DNA of 64,000 bases from Lingula anatina (Eukaryota; Brachiopoda; Lingulata; Lingulida; Lingulidae). Below, one piece after another: positions 24,801 to 39,000 of the stretch. Under the pieces are notes generated by a model. That model did not search any database and was not told the origin of the DNA. It saw only the letters and a list, made by a program, of their open reading frames with translations. How positions within the stretch are numbered: position 1 is the first letter of the stretch; each line of letters begins with the position of its first letter. The position numbers and the translations under genes were made by a program. Location: contig NW_019775426.1 of NCBI RefSeq assembly GCF_001039355.2, positions 138,991 through 202,990 on the forward strand, read 5' to 3'.

Positions 24801-27690
24801 CACAGCTGAGAACATATGAGAAATTCTATGGACTTCTTGCACAGGTGAGTTGATTGGTAAAACAGAGTATCGTAGATCAAATAAATAATACACAGGATGA
24901 CATATCTGTTTGTCTTCTTGTTCCTTTTATGCTTCGTCCAGTTTTCAAAGCATGATTTCCATTTTGTTTCATTTCCAGAGATTCTGCATGCTGGACCGCA
25001 AGTACATAGAACCCTACCAGGATATCTTTGAAGAGCAGTATACAGCTATTCACCGCCTGGAGACCAACAAGTTAAGAAATGTCGCCAAATTTTTTGCACA
25101 CTTGCTATTCACAGATGCAATACCTTGGACAGTAAGTGCTCATCTATGTTGTGTTCAGATTTGACATGTACTTATGATATTGATCTTAATAATATGGTAA
25201 TGCATAATTTGATAATACAAGTATATAATGTGCACTTATAAAAGGTATAACGAGAGAACTTCTTTGTACACATAGTGATTTTAAAATGGGATTTAATTTG
25301 AATTGGGTTATAGGAAAAAATACATGAGTTATTTGCAAAGGGTTTTTGCAAAATTTTGGTTAAGTTATTCAGCACTAATTATAAATACTGTATCTCTTTG
25401 CTTTGTATTCTAGGTTCTTCAAATTATCAAATTGAATGAAGATGACACCACCTCATCCAGTCGTATCTTCATCAAGATCTTATTTCAGGAGTTGTGTGAA
25501 TATATGGGATTGGCCAAGCTCAATGACAGGCTTAAAGACCCGTATGTACAAATTATTTGTAATATCATTCAAAAGATTTAAACAATTTTGGTTCCAATTT
25601 CTGAAGTTTTGAAGTATCCCCCTTGTTTAATTAAGCAAGCTGTCCAGTAATGCCTGAATCTGAATGAGCTGAATGGCCATTGGATTTATGCCAAAGTCTG
25701 ATTTGCGTATCAACAAAAAATAGACCATCTAAACTTTAGTCTAATGAAAGAGGGGTTTGTGAGCAGTTTCCTATTTGCAGAAAGGGGTGTAGAGATTTTT
25801 GGGAAAAAAAGTTTACTCGTTCAAGACTAGTCAATATTAAGGTTGATAAATTTTTGGGCTTGAAGAGATTAATTTGGTCTAATAACTTTTGAGTAATAGC
25901 AAGCTTGTTAATTAAAAAAGTGTTTCTTATGCTGCTCATGTATTATATCATTGATATTTTAAAATTTATGTTCTTATTATGTTGGACGTTGAATTTTTAT
26001 ACAAATTAAATATTTGAGTAAGGTATTAGTTCAATCATTTTTCACTGTATTTTAGGACCCTACAAGAGTTCTTTGAAGGTCTTTTCCCAAGGGATAACCC
26101 TAGAAATGCAAGATTTGCCATCAATTTCTTCACATCCATAGGCCTAGGGGGACTTACGTAAGTTCTGTTTTATTAATTAATTAGTTTTTTAGTGATTGTT
26201 TTTTTTTATATATCAAAGATTACTTAGAACAGGGATTTTTCGATGTTTTTGTATAATTCTCTAGTATAATATCCTCAGTTAAAAAAAGTAGTTTCTATGA
26301 AATTTTTAATAAATTGGCTAAACAAAAGAATTTTCATAAAGTTGAAAAATTTGCACAAGATAGATTGCCAATGGTTTACATTAATTTGATTTTGTTTAAA
26401 AATAACTTTAGAATGTGATTTATATCACTTTAAATGAATCAATCTATTTCCTTTATATCTTACACTATCAGTTAACCAAACTTGAAGATATTTTGGGTAT
26501 TTTTCTCCTAGGGATGAGTTGAGGGAACACTTAAAGAACATGCCAAAGGTGACCATGTTACAACAGCCCCAGCAAGCTGAGGGGGCTGAAGGAGACCAGA
26601 GCAGCAGCAGCAGCAGCAGTGATAGTAGTAGCTCTGACAGCTCCAGCGGAGAGAGTTCCAGCGATGACTCCAGTTCAGACAGCTCAGATGATGAAGACTC
26701 TAGTAGTTCTAGTAGCAGTTCAGATTCCTCAGGTATGTGATCTAATCCCTTTAAATGCCCTCATCTTTTTGTCATACAGTGAACTCATTTTAGAAACATT
26801 CCTGAAGGGTAAGCTTTTATGTATACTTCACATTTTTCCTCAAGAAAATGCAACAAGGATTGCTTAAAAAATATTTGTATTCATCTTGGGTCACTGTTTA
26901 ATTAGTCTTCTACCTACAGCATAGAGATTAACAAGTAGTTTCCAAAGCAGGCATTTAATTATTGCTTTTATTTCCAGATTCAGAATCTGAAACTGAGGCA
27001 AGAAAGCGAAATAAGAAAAAGACCACTAAGAAAGTTGTAGAAGATAAACTTACTGAAAGAAGAAAGAAGCACAGGGAAGAGGAAGAAGAACCAAAGCATA
27101 GAAGAAATCGCAAGGAGGAAGAGGATGACAGACCAAATAAGCGAGACAGAGGCAGAAATCAGGAAGAAGATGGCAATAGGAAAACTGAAAGACGAAAAAG
27201 AAGGGCAGAAGGGGAACAAAATGGGAATGAACTTCTTCGCCAAAGGAGAGAGGAAAATGGGGAAAGATCTTCTGATCGTAGGCGAAGAGAAGAAAATGGG
27301 GATGATGACAGACCACGCAGAATGAGAGAAGAGCGTGAAGAGGAAAGTGAAGAACCCAATCGTAGTAAGCGGAGGGCAGAAAAAAGGGAAAATTCTGTAG
27401 AAAGAGATCCTAGAAATGAACGTAGAAGAGCAGATAGACATGATGGAGAAAATGAAGTAAGAAAAGAACGCAGTTCAGGTAGAAACAAAGAAAGAGGCCA
27501 AAATAAAACAAGAGATCGTGATAGTGTTGAAAGTGATGATCGTGAAAAAACACGTGATAAAATGAGGACTAAGGAAAGAGAACGTTCAGAACGGGAAAGA
27601 GATGGAGATACAAGACGTGAAAGACATGAACGCAATAGGCAACGAAGATCAGAATCTGAAGAAGATAACCGCAGCAGGCGTAGACGATAG
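18861..27690 (+). CDS. CWC22: CWC22 spliceosome-associated protein, complete (1,069 aa, 19 exons)
   Basis: CWC22 is a nuclear splicing factor that escorts eIF4A3 to the spliceosome and so couples splicing to exon junction complex deposition. Exons: 18861-18871, 19109-19202, 19819-19859, 20125-20637, 20861-21019, 21327-21455, 21739-21832, 22174-22302, 22488-22727, 22971-23073, 23514-23576, 23847-23936, 24305-24453, 24767-24844, 24979-25131, 25414-25541, 26056-26157, 26512-26732, 26978-27690, total 3,210 nt with all phases consistent. An N-terminal RS/RD-rich region (residues about 45-220) precedes the conserved [16 protein letters not shown] segment. The MIF4G domain follows at about 275-470, including [18 protein letters not shown] and [14 protein letters not shown]. 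An acidic linker leads to the MA3 domain at about 570-690 ([33 protein letters not shown]). Then come a poly-Ser/Asp stretch and a charged R/E/D-rich tail. The first coding exon is only 11 nt (MAH plus part of R). Shares a promoter with CDC6. Confidence 0.96.
21650..21738 (+). repeat. CWC22: Tandem duplication of a CWC22 intron 3' end
   Basis: Two copies of about 45 bp share TCATTTTATGAAGGTAAAA followed by TTTATACAATTTCA. The second ends in the functional acceptor TTTCAG at 21738. In the first the AG is replaced (TTTCAATG), so it offers no competing splice site. Confidence 0.9.
23949..24018 (+). repeat. (GT)n / (CG-GT) microsatellite in a CWC22 intron
   Basis: An alternating GT tract with CGCGCG interruptions starts 12 bp after the donor of the exon ending at 23936. 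Confidence 0.95.
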
Positions 27691-28045
27691 CAAAAATGTG
27701 CTGTTGGCGCCACTCTGACTTTGACTCTGTGATACTTAAATCTGACATTTACCAGGTTGCTCGAATTTTGGTAATTTTTGAACCTACACCTCTGAAAACT
27801 GACCATCAATTGTTTTGAATGATACAAGGGGGTGATAGGGCAAGTGGTAAAGAAGACAGTAAATTGCACTCCATTTATTAAGAAGTATCCAGCTAGAACA
27901 TATTGTAAACCTGGATTATCTGTTATCGGTAGTCATTTCAATGTTTTTCTGTTTGTGAATGCATTTTTCCAGTCTGCAAGTCAATATCAGATGATAATCT
28001 TGATAATGGGGTGACATATAATTATGTTTAAATCCTACAAATAAA
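27691..28045 (+). terminator. CWC22: CWC22 3'UTR with AATAAA
   Basis: A canonical AATAAA at 28040-28045 lies about 350 nt after the TAG. No coding potential or repeat was seen in the UTR. Confidence 0.6.
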
Positions 28046-29074
28046 TGAAAAAGTTCAAAGATATTGCATCCACTTTCGATATTTTTGTCTCAATTTATTT
28101 CGTCTCTTTTTAGGATACCAAACCTTTATTACACAAAATAATGACCCCATAGTGCCAAAGCTTTCGATAATAATGATCAGTAAGTACAATGAAAATGCCT
28201 TTTACTGCATGAAAAATCATTTTGGAAAGTCCTAGATGATGTCATTTCACTACTGTTAAATAAACTTTTCTGTTTGTCCTTTGTCAAATTCATAGATTGA
28301 TTCAATACCATTATTGCATTAAAATTTCCTCCCTTTCAAATATCCAGTAACCTACAGCACCTTTGGTTCTATTTTCACTTTAATGAACTGTATATGCACT
28401 TGTATTGTTTTGCAATCCCTAATTATCATAGCATTTCTTGATTGCAGTAGGACATTAAAATTCTGTTCAGCAGATGTGGTAACTACGTGATAGCAGATTT
28501 ACAAAAAAAGTGACAGTGTACTCTATGTAAGTTTGACCCAAATGGTATACATTCACTTCATTTTCATTTGTTCACGTCAGAAATAGGATCTCATTTCCTA
28601 TCAATTTACCCGCCATTACAGTACTCCCAGTAATGGCACCAAAAGTTTGCAAATTTTAATACCATTGCGGTGGTCATGTAAATATCCATATCCTGACAGT
28701 TGGTGTATTTCAGAGTAAGACATTCCACAAAAACCCAAAAAGGTCATTTTACACATACATTTTGTATATCCATCATCTTTGTGTTGTCTTTTTACTTAAG
28801 CAGGATCCAGTTCAGTAACACTGGGCAATGAATGTATCCACAGTTTGGGATGAGCAAATTTGTATTAATTTTCTCTGCGTCTTTGAAAGTGATGCATCTT
28901 TATTCATGTCTGTAGCATCAAGGAAAAAAAGTTCAGTCTGAAAAATCTGTCACTTAGTCAAAATTCAACTTTCAAATTAAGAAACATATCCAGCATTAAG
29001 GAACTTTGAGAAATCCATCCTCTCCAACCTAAATTTTCAATGCAGTCAGAGGTGGAGATTTCCTATTGCTGTAA
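28046..29074 (-). terminator. TSC2: CWC22/TSC2 convergent intergenic region with TSC2 poly(A) signal at 28899-28904
   Basis: The genes converge here. On the minus strand the first AATAAA after the TSC2 stop (29075-29077) is at 28899-28904, which gives a 3'UTR of about 175-200 nt. The rest, 28046-28890, shows no ORF, repeat or motif I can name. Confidence 0.5.
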
Positions 29075-32000
29075 TCACACAAACTCGGTGAAATCTTCAT
29101 TCACAGAATCCGCTCTCTTATTTTGGTTTGATGTACTCTGCAACTGTAATATCTTGCTCTTGATTCTTTTGATCTGCCTCAGCCTCTCCAGCCAGTTGGA
29201 TGCATATGGATCCGAGGGATTGGTGTTCTGCCTCATCAAGATTAGTGATGCAAGCTGCAATGTAAAACAATGTCCCATAACCTTAAAATAACATGCCAGA
29301 ATTGTGTCCTAGCTGATAATACCATGTATTTGAATGCCATTTCCCTCCTTCAGAAACACAAAACAAGTTGAATTATCCTCTCCCTAACCCCCCTCCCTAA
29401 AAAAAAGGACAGTTTTCCTTAAAAAAAATAAGCAGTTTTCTCCTACTCTATGTTCTACCTGTTCCTACACTTGGATACAATGTTTCATTTCTTTGCAGGA
29501 TAGAAAATATGACTATGAGGCATTTTCAAATGTGGATAGTCTACCTTTCATAAAATGATTGATAAAATTATGAGCAGAAATTGGTCATCTGTGTAATTCA
29601 ACACGCAAGTTTAGCCAATTTAGAAATAAAATAGAAAGATTAATTTATACAGCAAAATACTTAAAGATTAATCCCTGCAAAATTACACAGCCTAGAATGC
29701 TTACATTTGCATGCAGTGCCATCTGACGAACAAATACAGACAGGTGATTATCTGATATGATTTTGGTGTCCTGATGTCCAATAATTGGTGCAATATCTGA
29801 AAGGAGGACAAGATTCTCCTATTGACAAATTGTAAATTTTTGGACCATTTTAAAGTAAATAAAAAGTAAATCTTTTCTAAAGACACTGAACATGATTTCT
29901 ACCTATGAGGCATGACATTACAACCCTTCATTGCGCAAAAAAACAAACAAACGTTAAAAAACTAGTCTCTTTAGAAGTAATTTTTTTTTTTGGTATCATT
30001 ACACAAGGGACAGAACAACCTATTTCACTATTTTTAAGTTATCTTTTTTCAATTAAGACAGAATATGGCATCATAGTTTTGCAGAAATATTCTAGTCAAA
30101 TAATATACAAATCTTTTAGTATTATTGGAAAAACATACCCTCCTTTGCTCTGACAGTGACTGCATTACTCTCATGATCCAGTGGTTGAATTACTATGTTC
30201 ACAAAGTTAAATTGGCACTAAAAGAAATAACAAATCTACAAATTTAATAATAATAATAATAATATCAGTATTATTTTAAAATGTTAAAAGGCAAAAAGCC
30301 TTAAAGATAAAATAGTGCTAATAAAATTTATTCTTTAAATCCAAATTCTGCATGAAAATACATGGAACCTGAAAAATTTTATAATATAAGAGTAGGATGC
30401 CCTTACATAGAAGGGATTTCTAATTTAGCTTCTGTTATCCACACAGCACATATTTCAACATTTACCTTAATTGTCCCAGTCTGGTAATCTTCCCCACTCT
30501 CATTGTACACTATGGTAACATAATCATTGCCAATGTGGAGCTTTTTAGCATTGCAGTTTGGGTCAGATTCTTTGTTTGGCATCAGGGTAGCAACATGAAA
30601 TATCACTGAAAAACAGGTTAGAATCATTTTGACTAAAAAAATTGTAATGAACAGGTTAACAACTGTTGTTTAGAAGATGTGAAATAGCTTTAACAATATC
30701 AAGAGGCTTCATCCATTGTAGGTTTCTCCTCCAGAACTAAAAGCATATACATATATAAGTAAGAGCATTGTATGTAATTAGAAACAATATTATTTATGAG
30801 TATTCCCCATATTGTCCTTCTTGGACAGTGGACATTGGTTTTTTGTCTTTGGGAAAGGAAGGTGATTTTTTTTTTGTTTTGTTTAATCCTGTTCATGCAG
30901 CGTTGAGGCACTCTTCATTTATTTCGTCTAACACACCTCACTACTAAAACAATAAATTCTGAGTATGAGAAAAGGAAGGGATGCTCTCTTTAATCTTTTA
31001 AATATGCACTGACTAATACCTTGCATCTGATCCCCATGCCAAGAATAAGCAAAATGTCCATCATTGCCATTTAAGTCGAGTCCTCCCACATACACGTGGT
31101 CAGGATTGCAGTCGGACAACCTGAGCAGAGAGCCCAGGCCTCGCAGGAACTCCGCATACCTGGAGGAACCATAGACATTGCGCAGTATGGAGCCTTCATC
31201 ACCCACCTGAATAGCAATTTACAGCATAAGATCGTTTATCGAATTTTTGAGAAATATTGCAAAGCTGAGTAAAACATTTTTAAAAAAATCAAAAAGTCTA
31301 GCAATCAGAACACAAAGAAAGGCTCTTTTACATATATGACAGTTAAAACCCTACAGTTTTTACACATGAAATAAAACACCTTATAAGGGCAAATTTTCTG
31401 ACAACAAAGCAAAATATGTATGCAACATATAGGAGCACCCACCTGTCCAGGTCCGACATACAACACTGCCAGCTTGTGTGTCTCTTGGGGAGCAATGCGG
31501 TCCAGATTCTTCATAGCTCTTTCTATCACCTACATTAACCAAATTTCATGCATATAGGTTGGGTTGATTCTGGGCCATCCCTTAAGGTTAATCTTTTTTT
31601 ATCCCTCAAATTTCAATATTGTTTAAAATAACTTTTGACTCCAAACCATTCAAAATCCTTAATAGTGATAAACAATCAAAAGAGGATTAAATAAATAGAT
31701 ATTCTTTAGTCAGCCTAGATTTCAAGTAACGCTAAGGAAAAGAATTGGCAAAAGCTATCCATACATCACCTCATTCTGTGGCAGCACCAAAGGTTTCTCT
31801 TCTTTACTCGCTCCAAAGAATGCACTGTGGTACAATTGCAGGAACACAAAGCTTGGGTTGATACCATTCTTCACTGCCTCCCTCCCAATGCCCCGCCCAG
31901 AGTCTCGTCCACTCTCCAGATTGTCCATAACAGACAGTGTGTGACCCCGCGGCCGGCGGGAAATGACTGGTAAGGCATGTATTTCGTCATTAAAGGAGCT

Positions 32001-35000
32001 CAAGGTGGTGGAGTCCACAGAAACTTGGGTGTTTAATGCCGAGTGCAGAGTGTGGACGCCATGCTCAGCAGCTGAGAAAGCAGGGGCTGGTGGTTTACCA
32101 TGTTTGTCCTCACTGTGGAGAATCTCAGAAATGTTGCTTTCACTGTGCATTTTAACTGGATCTGACGGTGGGCTTAGAGTCTGAAACATATAGGATGATA
32201 AGATTCAAGATCATTCATTATGTCTTTTTTATGATAAAAGGTTTATTATGCAATGAGAAGCATGTTCATAGCTATCCATATAATGGACTACCCTGTATTT
32301 TTCAATCCCTTCTTCAAACTCCACAATAAATTTAGCCTATTTCTCCAAAACTGTGCCAAGTAATTCAAGAAAGCCACAGAAGACTATTGAGGTCCAAATT
32401 AGAAAGTGAAAAAAAAACCCTAAAGGACAAAGTTAGCCACCTGTTGTGCCTGTAACTGGCCAGTATTTAGAAACTCTGGAGTGGCCTGGGTAGGAAAGGA
32501 GCCCAAGTTTGGGGAAGAACTGGTCCTCCTCACTGTGACTCTCTTCACAGGACCTCCACCAGAAACTGGCCCATCCTTGTCTGAAGATCCCCATGATACA
32601 TCTGGTGATATCACCTCCGCTGCTGTATAATGAAAAATAATGTATGTCTGACATTGCTACATTTTTTCACTGCACCATATGTATGTGACAACTCCATATA
32701 TTGTCATTGTAACAAAGTTGAGTGTTAATTGTTGCAACAGAAATAAGAGAATTCGGCTTTTTTTAGAATGACTCTTAGTGATACTTATAACATCAGTCAC
32801 TGTAACCCATTCACTACCACTACTACTACATGTGTACTACTACTACTACTTACTAAGTTACTATTCCAAATAATAATAAAAGGAAATGAAATATAATCAG
32901 AACACTTACATGTACCTGCTTCTTCTCTCTTCGTTACACTTGTTGTGTCCCTGCTGTCCTGTTTGGTGATCTCTGTTTCTCTCAATCCTGCTATCTCCAG
33001 TGTAACACCAGACATGTCTTGCACATCTAAAAACAACAGACAAAATCCACAAACTCTAAACTGACACCTTTTCAAAGCAAAATGTCATTGTATGAAGCTG
33101 GCGGTAAAACAATGGTGTGAAATATTCCATAAAAAACATATTTTTCTCGATATGTCCACTGAAAACTTCACCTTTGTTCTTTTCACTCAAATCACTGCAA
33201 ATACATGGGCTTTTTTTTTTCATTTTTTTTTTCAATTTTCTTCAGGCTCTAACCAGTTCATTGCTCTCTCTCTTTACCACAGACCTCTGCATATAATCAT
33301 GAAACATTTTTGTAACTGGTGCAGGTTAAAATTTTTCGGACAAGACATTAGTACAACTTTATTTTGAAATCAAAAATTGTCCCCTTTGCTTCAAAAGTAC
33401 AAAAGCAATTGATGAAAAGGCTCTAGTACAGTATCTTCAAAGGGGTATCTTCAAAGTATCAAAAAATCACACACAACATTGTTTATTTTTCTATATAATT
33501 TTAAATAACATGTTTTGAAAAACACAAAGAACATCAAATAACACTTACCAAGGACCAGCTCAGGTTGAGCAGAGTCAGCTACTGAACCATCTGTCGTAAT
33601 TGGTGGTTTTTCATCAAAGCTTGGAAAATGCTGCTCATACAAACTCTCATATTCATTTTCACCCAGACTCTCACTGTCTATTCTCCCAATGCTGTCGGCG
33701 TCAAATGCCTTCTCAGCATTGTACATGAAAAGTGTGCCGATGTCTGCAAGAGGGAAATCTTGGCCAGAAGATGTGAACAGTAAAGATTCATTTTCCAGAC
33801 GCATTATCCACGAGATGTTACCGCTGGGTCTGCGAATGTAGACTTCAGCCCAGCCCTGACACCAGCAGCTACACACATGGGGACTGACTGAGGATTTATG
33901 CTTTAAACCTAGGACAGATGGAAAAAAACAAAACAAAAACAATTGAACATTAATTCATTATTGGAAGTTTGTTTAAATGCCTACTATAGCACTATACCTA
34001 GAATCTAACACCGAGATTTTATTTATCAAATTGGTTTTTGTGTGATCAAACTTTAATTTGTCAACTTTTTAGTTAGTTTAATAAGGAAGTATGTCCTGTA
34101 GCACTGGTAATTCAACCTTTGTAAAAATTGGAACAATTTGTCACAATGATTCCTTCTGCATTTTCTATCTAGACAAACACAAAGGTTTGGTTTTGCAATA
34201 TTTCTAATTTACCTTGCACCAAACTATCCATAGTCTGGGTCCCCTCTGTCCCTAAAGACTTCCCTATATTTGTATCACTTTCCAGTCTCTCCTCCTTGCC
34301 ACCGACAGCAGCGCCACCTGTCTCCCTTTCCTCTGGGGATGACCCATGCTTGTGAAGCTGAATGTCATCCACGCTCTGTTGTCGTAGGGCTTCTCGTGGA
34401 CGTGGGCTGACGTAAGCAGATTTATGCCGTCTCCTCATTGATGAAGCGCCATCTGTCTTCAATTTCTCTTCACTGGCACTCAAGGAGAAGGGGTCCTCAT
34501 GGGTGTCATTTTTGTTGCCCATGCCAGTTTTACAAAGAGCTGTGCACTTATCACACAGACCACTCTTGCCCAGCTTATTGCCTCCCCCACTGGTAGTTAT
34601 GGTGATTATTCTGTTTCCTAGTAACCAGCTCTGACTCTGGCCTCCAGCTAGCAGGAATTCTGTCACTGAAGTCCTAGGGATAGGAGGGAAATACTTACTT
34701 AAGAGATATCATCATGTTTCATCACATTTTTAATTTACTCTGAATGCAAATGCTATAACTGCAACATGTAAAGAAACCTTCGTAATGGGAATCAAATTTA
34801 TATAATTTTCCTCCAATTCCGTAACAACAGACAAGACATACATCGAAAATGCCAATGTAAAAAAGAAAAAAAGAAAAAAATGCATAACATTAAGAAATAT
34901 ATTCCAATCAAGCTGTTTTTCCATTCTGAGCTGTATTTAAGTCCTAAGAATTGTTAGTTAGAGAATAAGTAACATGTTTATTCTCTAAATATAGTGTTTA

Positions 35001-36016
35001 TGGTGGCAGTGCAGAAAATAGGGTTTTGTCAATTTTGATGCAATATTACGTAATGATTACAACAAAATCACCACCAATTTTTATTTACAGATGTTTAGTC
35101 ACACAGTTTTCCATGAAATGCATTAATGGTGAAAAGTACAGACACACTGAGGAAAAAAAAAGAATGTGCCATGTGAGCCATGTGAAAACAATAAAATGTC
35201 AATACCTCTGAGAATTTTGTAACAAGATTATTCAAATTGATAATAAATGCTTCCTTATAACCTGCTTTTACACACCTGTCTAAATATTCAGGAAAAAAGT
35301 AAGACAGCTTGTTAGCAGCAAGGTTAAACAGGGTTAAGGGACATAAGAACTAAGGAAAAGTGCCATACCATTGTTGAGATGATATCAGAATGGTGTTTCA
35401 GTCATACATTTTTCCATGAAATGCATTAACGGTGAAATGTACAGACACACTGAGAAAAAAAGAAACATGCAATTGGAGCTGTGTGAAAACAATAAAAACC
35501 CCAACACCTTCTCTTAGAATTTTTGTAATGCTTCCTTATAGCCTGTTTTTGCAGACCTGTCTTTTAATATTCAGGAAAACAGTCTGACAGCTTGTTAGCA
35601 GCCAGATTAAATAGGATAAAGGGAAATAGGAAATGAGAAAAAGTGCAATATACTTGTTGAGATGATATCAGAAAATGTCTAAGTCACAGTTTTCCATGAA
35701 ATGCATTAACGGTGAAAAATACAGACACGCTGAAGAAAAAAAACATGCAACGTGAACCATGTGAATAAAAGAGCCAACACTTTTTCTTAGAATTTTGTAA
35801 CGAATTATTCAAATTGATAACCAATGCTTCCTAGTAACCTGCTATTCAGGAAAAAAGTAAGACAGCTTGTTAGCAGCAAGGGCAAACAGGGTAAAGGGAA
35901 ATAGGAACTGAGAAAAAGTGCAATATACTTGTTGAGATTATATCAGAATGAAAAATAATCTGATCAGGTTGGTTTTCATACTCTGTGTTTTAGTCTTTAG
36001 AATCATTCTTGTAATA

Positions 36017-36050
<34 letters not shown>

Positions 36051-39000
36051 ATAACTGCCACCAATTCTAATTATATTTAATATGGGTAACATGGATATTC
36101 AGAAATGTAAACAGCAAAGGACTTCAGGTCTTATGGATTTCAAAGTTTCACATTAGAAAAGTCAATATGAAAATAATGAACATTTCACTAAAAACTGCAA
36201 AACTTGAAGAAAAAAATTTAATCAGGCTGATTTTTCCAACTAAAGCTGTATTTCAATCTTTAAAATCATTTTTGAACGTTTGAAGATAGTAAGTAATGTG
36301 GTTTTCTTTTCAAACAAGAATAAGTGGTAGTGCAAAAAAAAAAAAAAAGAGTTTACCAAAATATTTAATAACCATCAATGTTTAACAATATGCTATACGT
36401 TACATAGACATTCACAAAATGTGACTGGGATAGGGCTTCAGGCCCATGGGATCTCAAAGCCAAATTTGAAAATGTCCAAATTTGAAAAATGAACATTTCA
36501 CAAAAATTTGCATAACTTGAACGTACGAGGTCGGTAAGTAACACAGCTTTCCTTTCATACTGCTTAATGTGCCAGTTCACAAAGAAGGGTTTTAATGCAA
36601 AATATCATACTGCTTAACAGACTAATCACCACTTTTATTATATTTACTACAGGCAATATGAATATTCTGACACACTGTGTCTGAACATAAAATTTCTATT
36701 GTTCTTATCTTAGATATCTTACTCTTTGTCATATTGAAAAGACAAAAATTATTTTGTAGACAACGTTAATACTAATTAACACTGTGTCATAAATTAAAGA
36801 GCAAAATGCATGTGTGTACCTGTTTGAAAGGACAGTTTATCATAAAACAAACATGGAGGGGTCCTTTACCTTTTAGGCATAGATGTCACAGTGGCAAAGG
36901 TGTACCTGGCCAAGACATCAATACACGTCTCAATCAACTCCTGGTGAAAGGCGGACAAACTTTCATCTACACCTGGTTTGGAGTCTGTGAAGGATGCTGG
37001 GGCCTCACGACTTTTAACTTCTTTTAATTTCTCTTCCTCCCCTTTAGATCTCCTTCTGAATATAGCAAAAATATTCAAAATACAAATCAGCTCTGTCCAT
37101 TCATGAAAATGTAGTGTCTGTATATAAACTATGAATGATCACTTATCTTATCATGCACTAATACAAAAAGTAGTAAATTCTTACTTGAAGAAATGAATAA
37201 CATGGTGAAAAAGACCTCTAAAATACTCTTCATTCATTCATTCATTCTCTTATTTTATTTCTTCAATAAGCATGCTAATTCAAACTGAACAATTTTTAGT
37301 CATTTCAATCCTCTCTCACTTTCTCATGGCAGTCCCGATGGTGTTGGATCTCTGCCTAAAGCTCGGCTCTTCTGCCACAGACTGCATCTTCTGCACCGTG
37401 CTGTCCCTCAGCTGTCTCAGCACATTGGCATGGAGGCCCTGGGAGACAAGGAATGGGCACATGATCGCACTCTTAAGTTGTACTTATTTCAAGAAATTAA
37501 AATGCACATCTGTTACGGCTCAACCCTGTTATGAATATATTATGCCTTAGAAAAAATGGCAAATTAAATTTGCTTTTGTTTCTCTACCCCATCTTTTTAT
37601 GCTCATCTGTTTTCCACAATTATAAAAGAATCTACCTTTATCATGTGTCGTCTGAGGAGAGAATTAGAAAGATGCCTATAGTCACATTGCACATAATAAC
37701 TGTATTTTCTCTTGTTTAAACCACTATAAAATCATTTATCTAGGTACTATCTTTTTGACCCTACGAAATTTTAATCCATGTATTTTTTGATGATATCTAA
37801 TGATGTATGTATCCTTTTTTTTTTTTTTTGAGGGGGGGGGGCATTATCTTTGAAAGCAGAGCAGTCTTACCCTATTAATGAAGCTGACCATGTCTTTTCT
37901 GAATGTCAGGCGACATTTGAGGAACCACTTGACAATAACCCTGTAGGCCAGGGAGACAGCATAGTGACTGAATCTGAACAGAAAATCACAAGTAACAATT
38001 TAAAAAGTTACCTGCTTCTTTTTAACTCTCTGTAACATATAAGAACCATTTTCAACATTATTTATTCTCATTCATGTCAGTGTAAATTTCTTGTCAGTGT
38101 AAATCTATTTTAAGTTTAACATATCTTTTTGTGTTTCGAATTTAATCTGTGAAAAAGGATAAAATATAAAACTCATATTAACTTCACTACAGACATATGC
38201 ACAAAAAATTATTAATTAAAGAATCTGAATTTTAAAGGTGGGCTGCCCCTCATGTACGCACTTAAAAGGATTGGTGTACGGCAAGGCTATGGCAAAGACA
38301 CTGCGGTAATGATCCTCCACAAAATTACTGTACAACTTTGGAATGTTGATCAAATCTGAAACAAATAAATAATGTTATTCATCATAATCATGCAAATAAT
38401 GACTGGTTTTGTAAACAAAAGTTGTATCTGTCAGTTTACATATGTTGTAAAATGAAGTAAGTATTTTAAGAAGACAGATGAGCGCTGGTATTTTATAAAT
38501 TATCATCACTGTGATCAGGCCTCACTTGTAAATCCCAAAATCTGTCAATCAAGTATGAAGTAATAACTATATAAAAATCTAAATACTGCATCCCTAACAT
38601 AAAACATGAGCAGACACTATCCACAATAATTCCGCTTCAAGAGAAAAATTCACAAATCAAATGAATATTACAGAGATTTCACATAAAGACACAACAACAA
38701 AAAAGAAAATTATAATCTCTTACTTGACAGAAACTCCAACATAGGCGCTGCCATGGCAACTGTTGCCGAGATCTGTGAAAATTTCACCAACACAGAAGGC
38801 ATCTCCCTCATCATCACCTCCTGCATCTCCATGGTACAGAGGATCAAAGCAGACACACAGATCTTGGCACACTTTGGAGACACCAGACCAAACTCTAGAC
38901 AATGGATGAGGTCCCACTAAAATTGAGAACAATTGGTGACACTTTGATTCCCTATCTGCAAACTGTGATGTTACCCACTAGGGTGATTGATTAAAATTAT

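Noticed and set aside
27159-27869. 236-aa minus-strand open frame rich in Ser/Leu/Arg
   Set aside because: It is the antisense shadow of the CWC22 charged C-terminal exon. Repetitive R/E/D codons keep opposite frames open.
35089-35950. Possible CRISPR-like array
   Set aside because: Only three long, diverged units without short identical repeats and spacers, inside an animal gene intron.
38720-38932. 70-codon minus frame over a TSC2 exon
   Set aside because: Wrong frame. The tuberin reading through [21 protein letters not shown] in the same exon matches the family and the exon phases.
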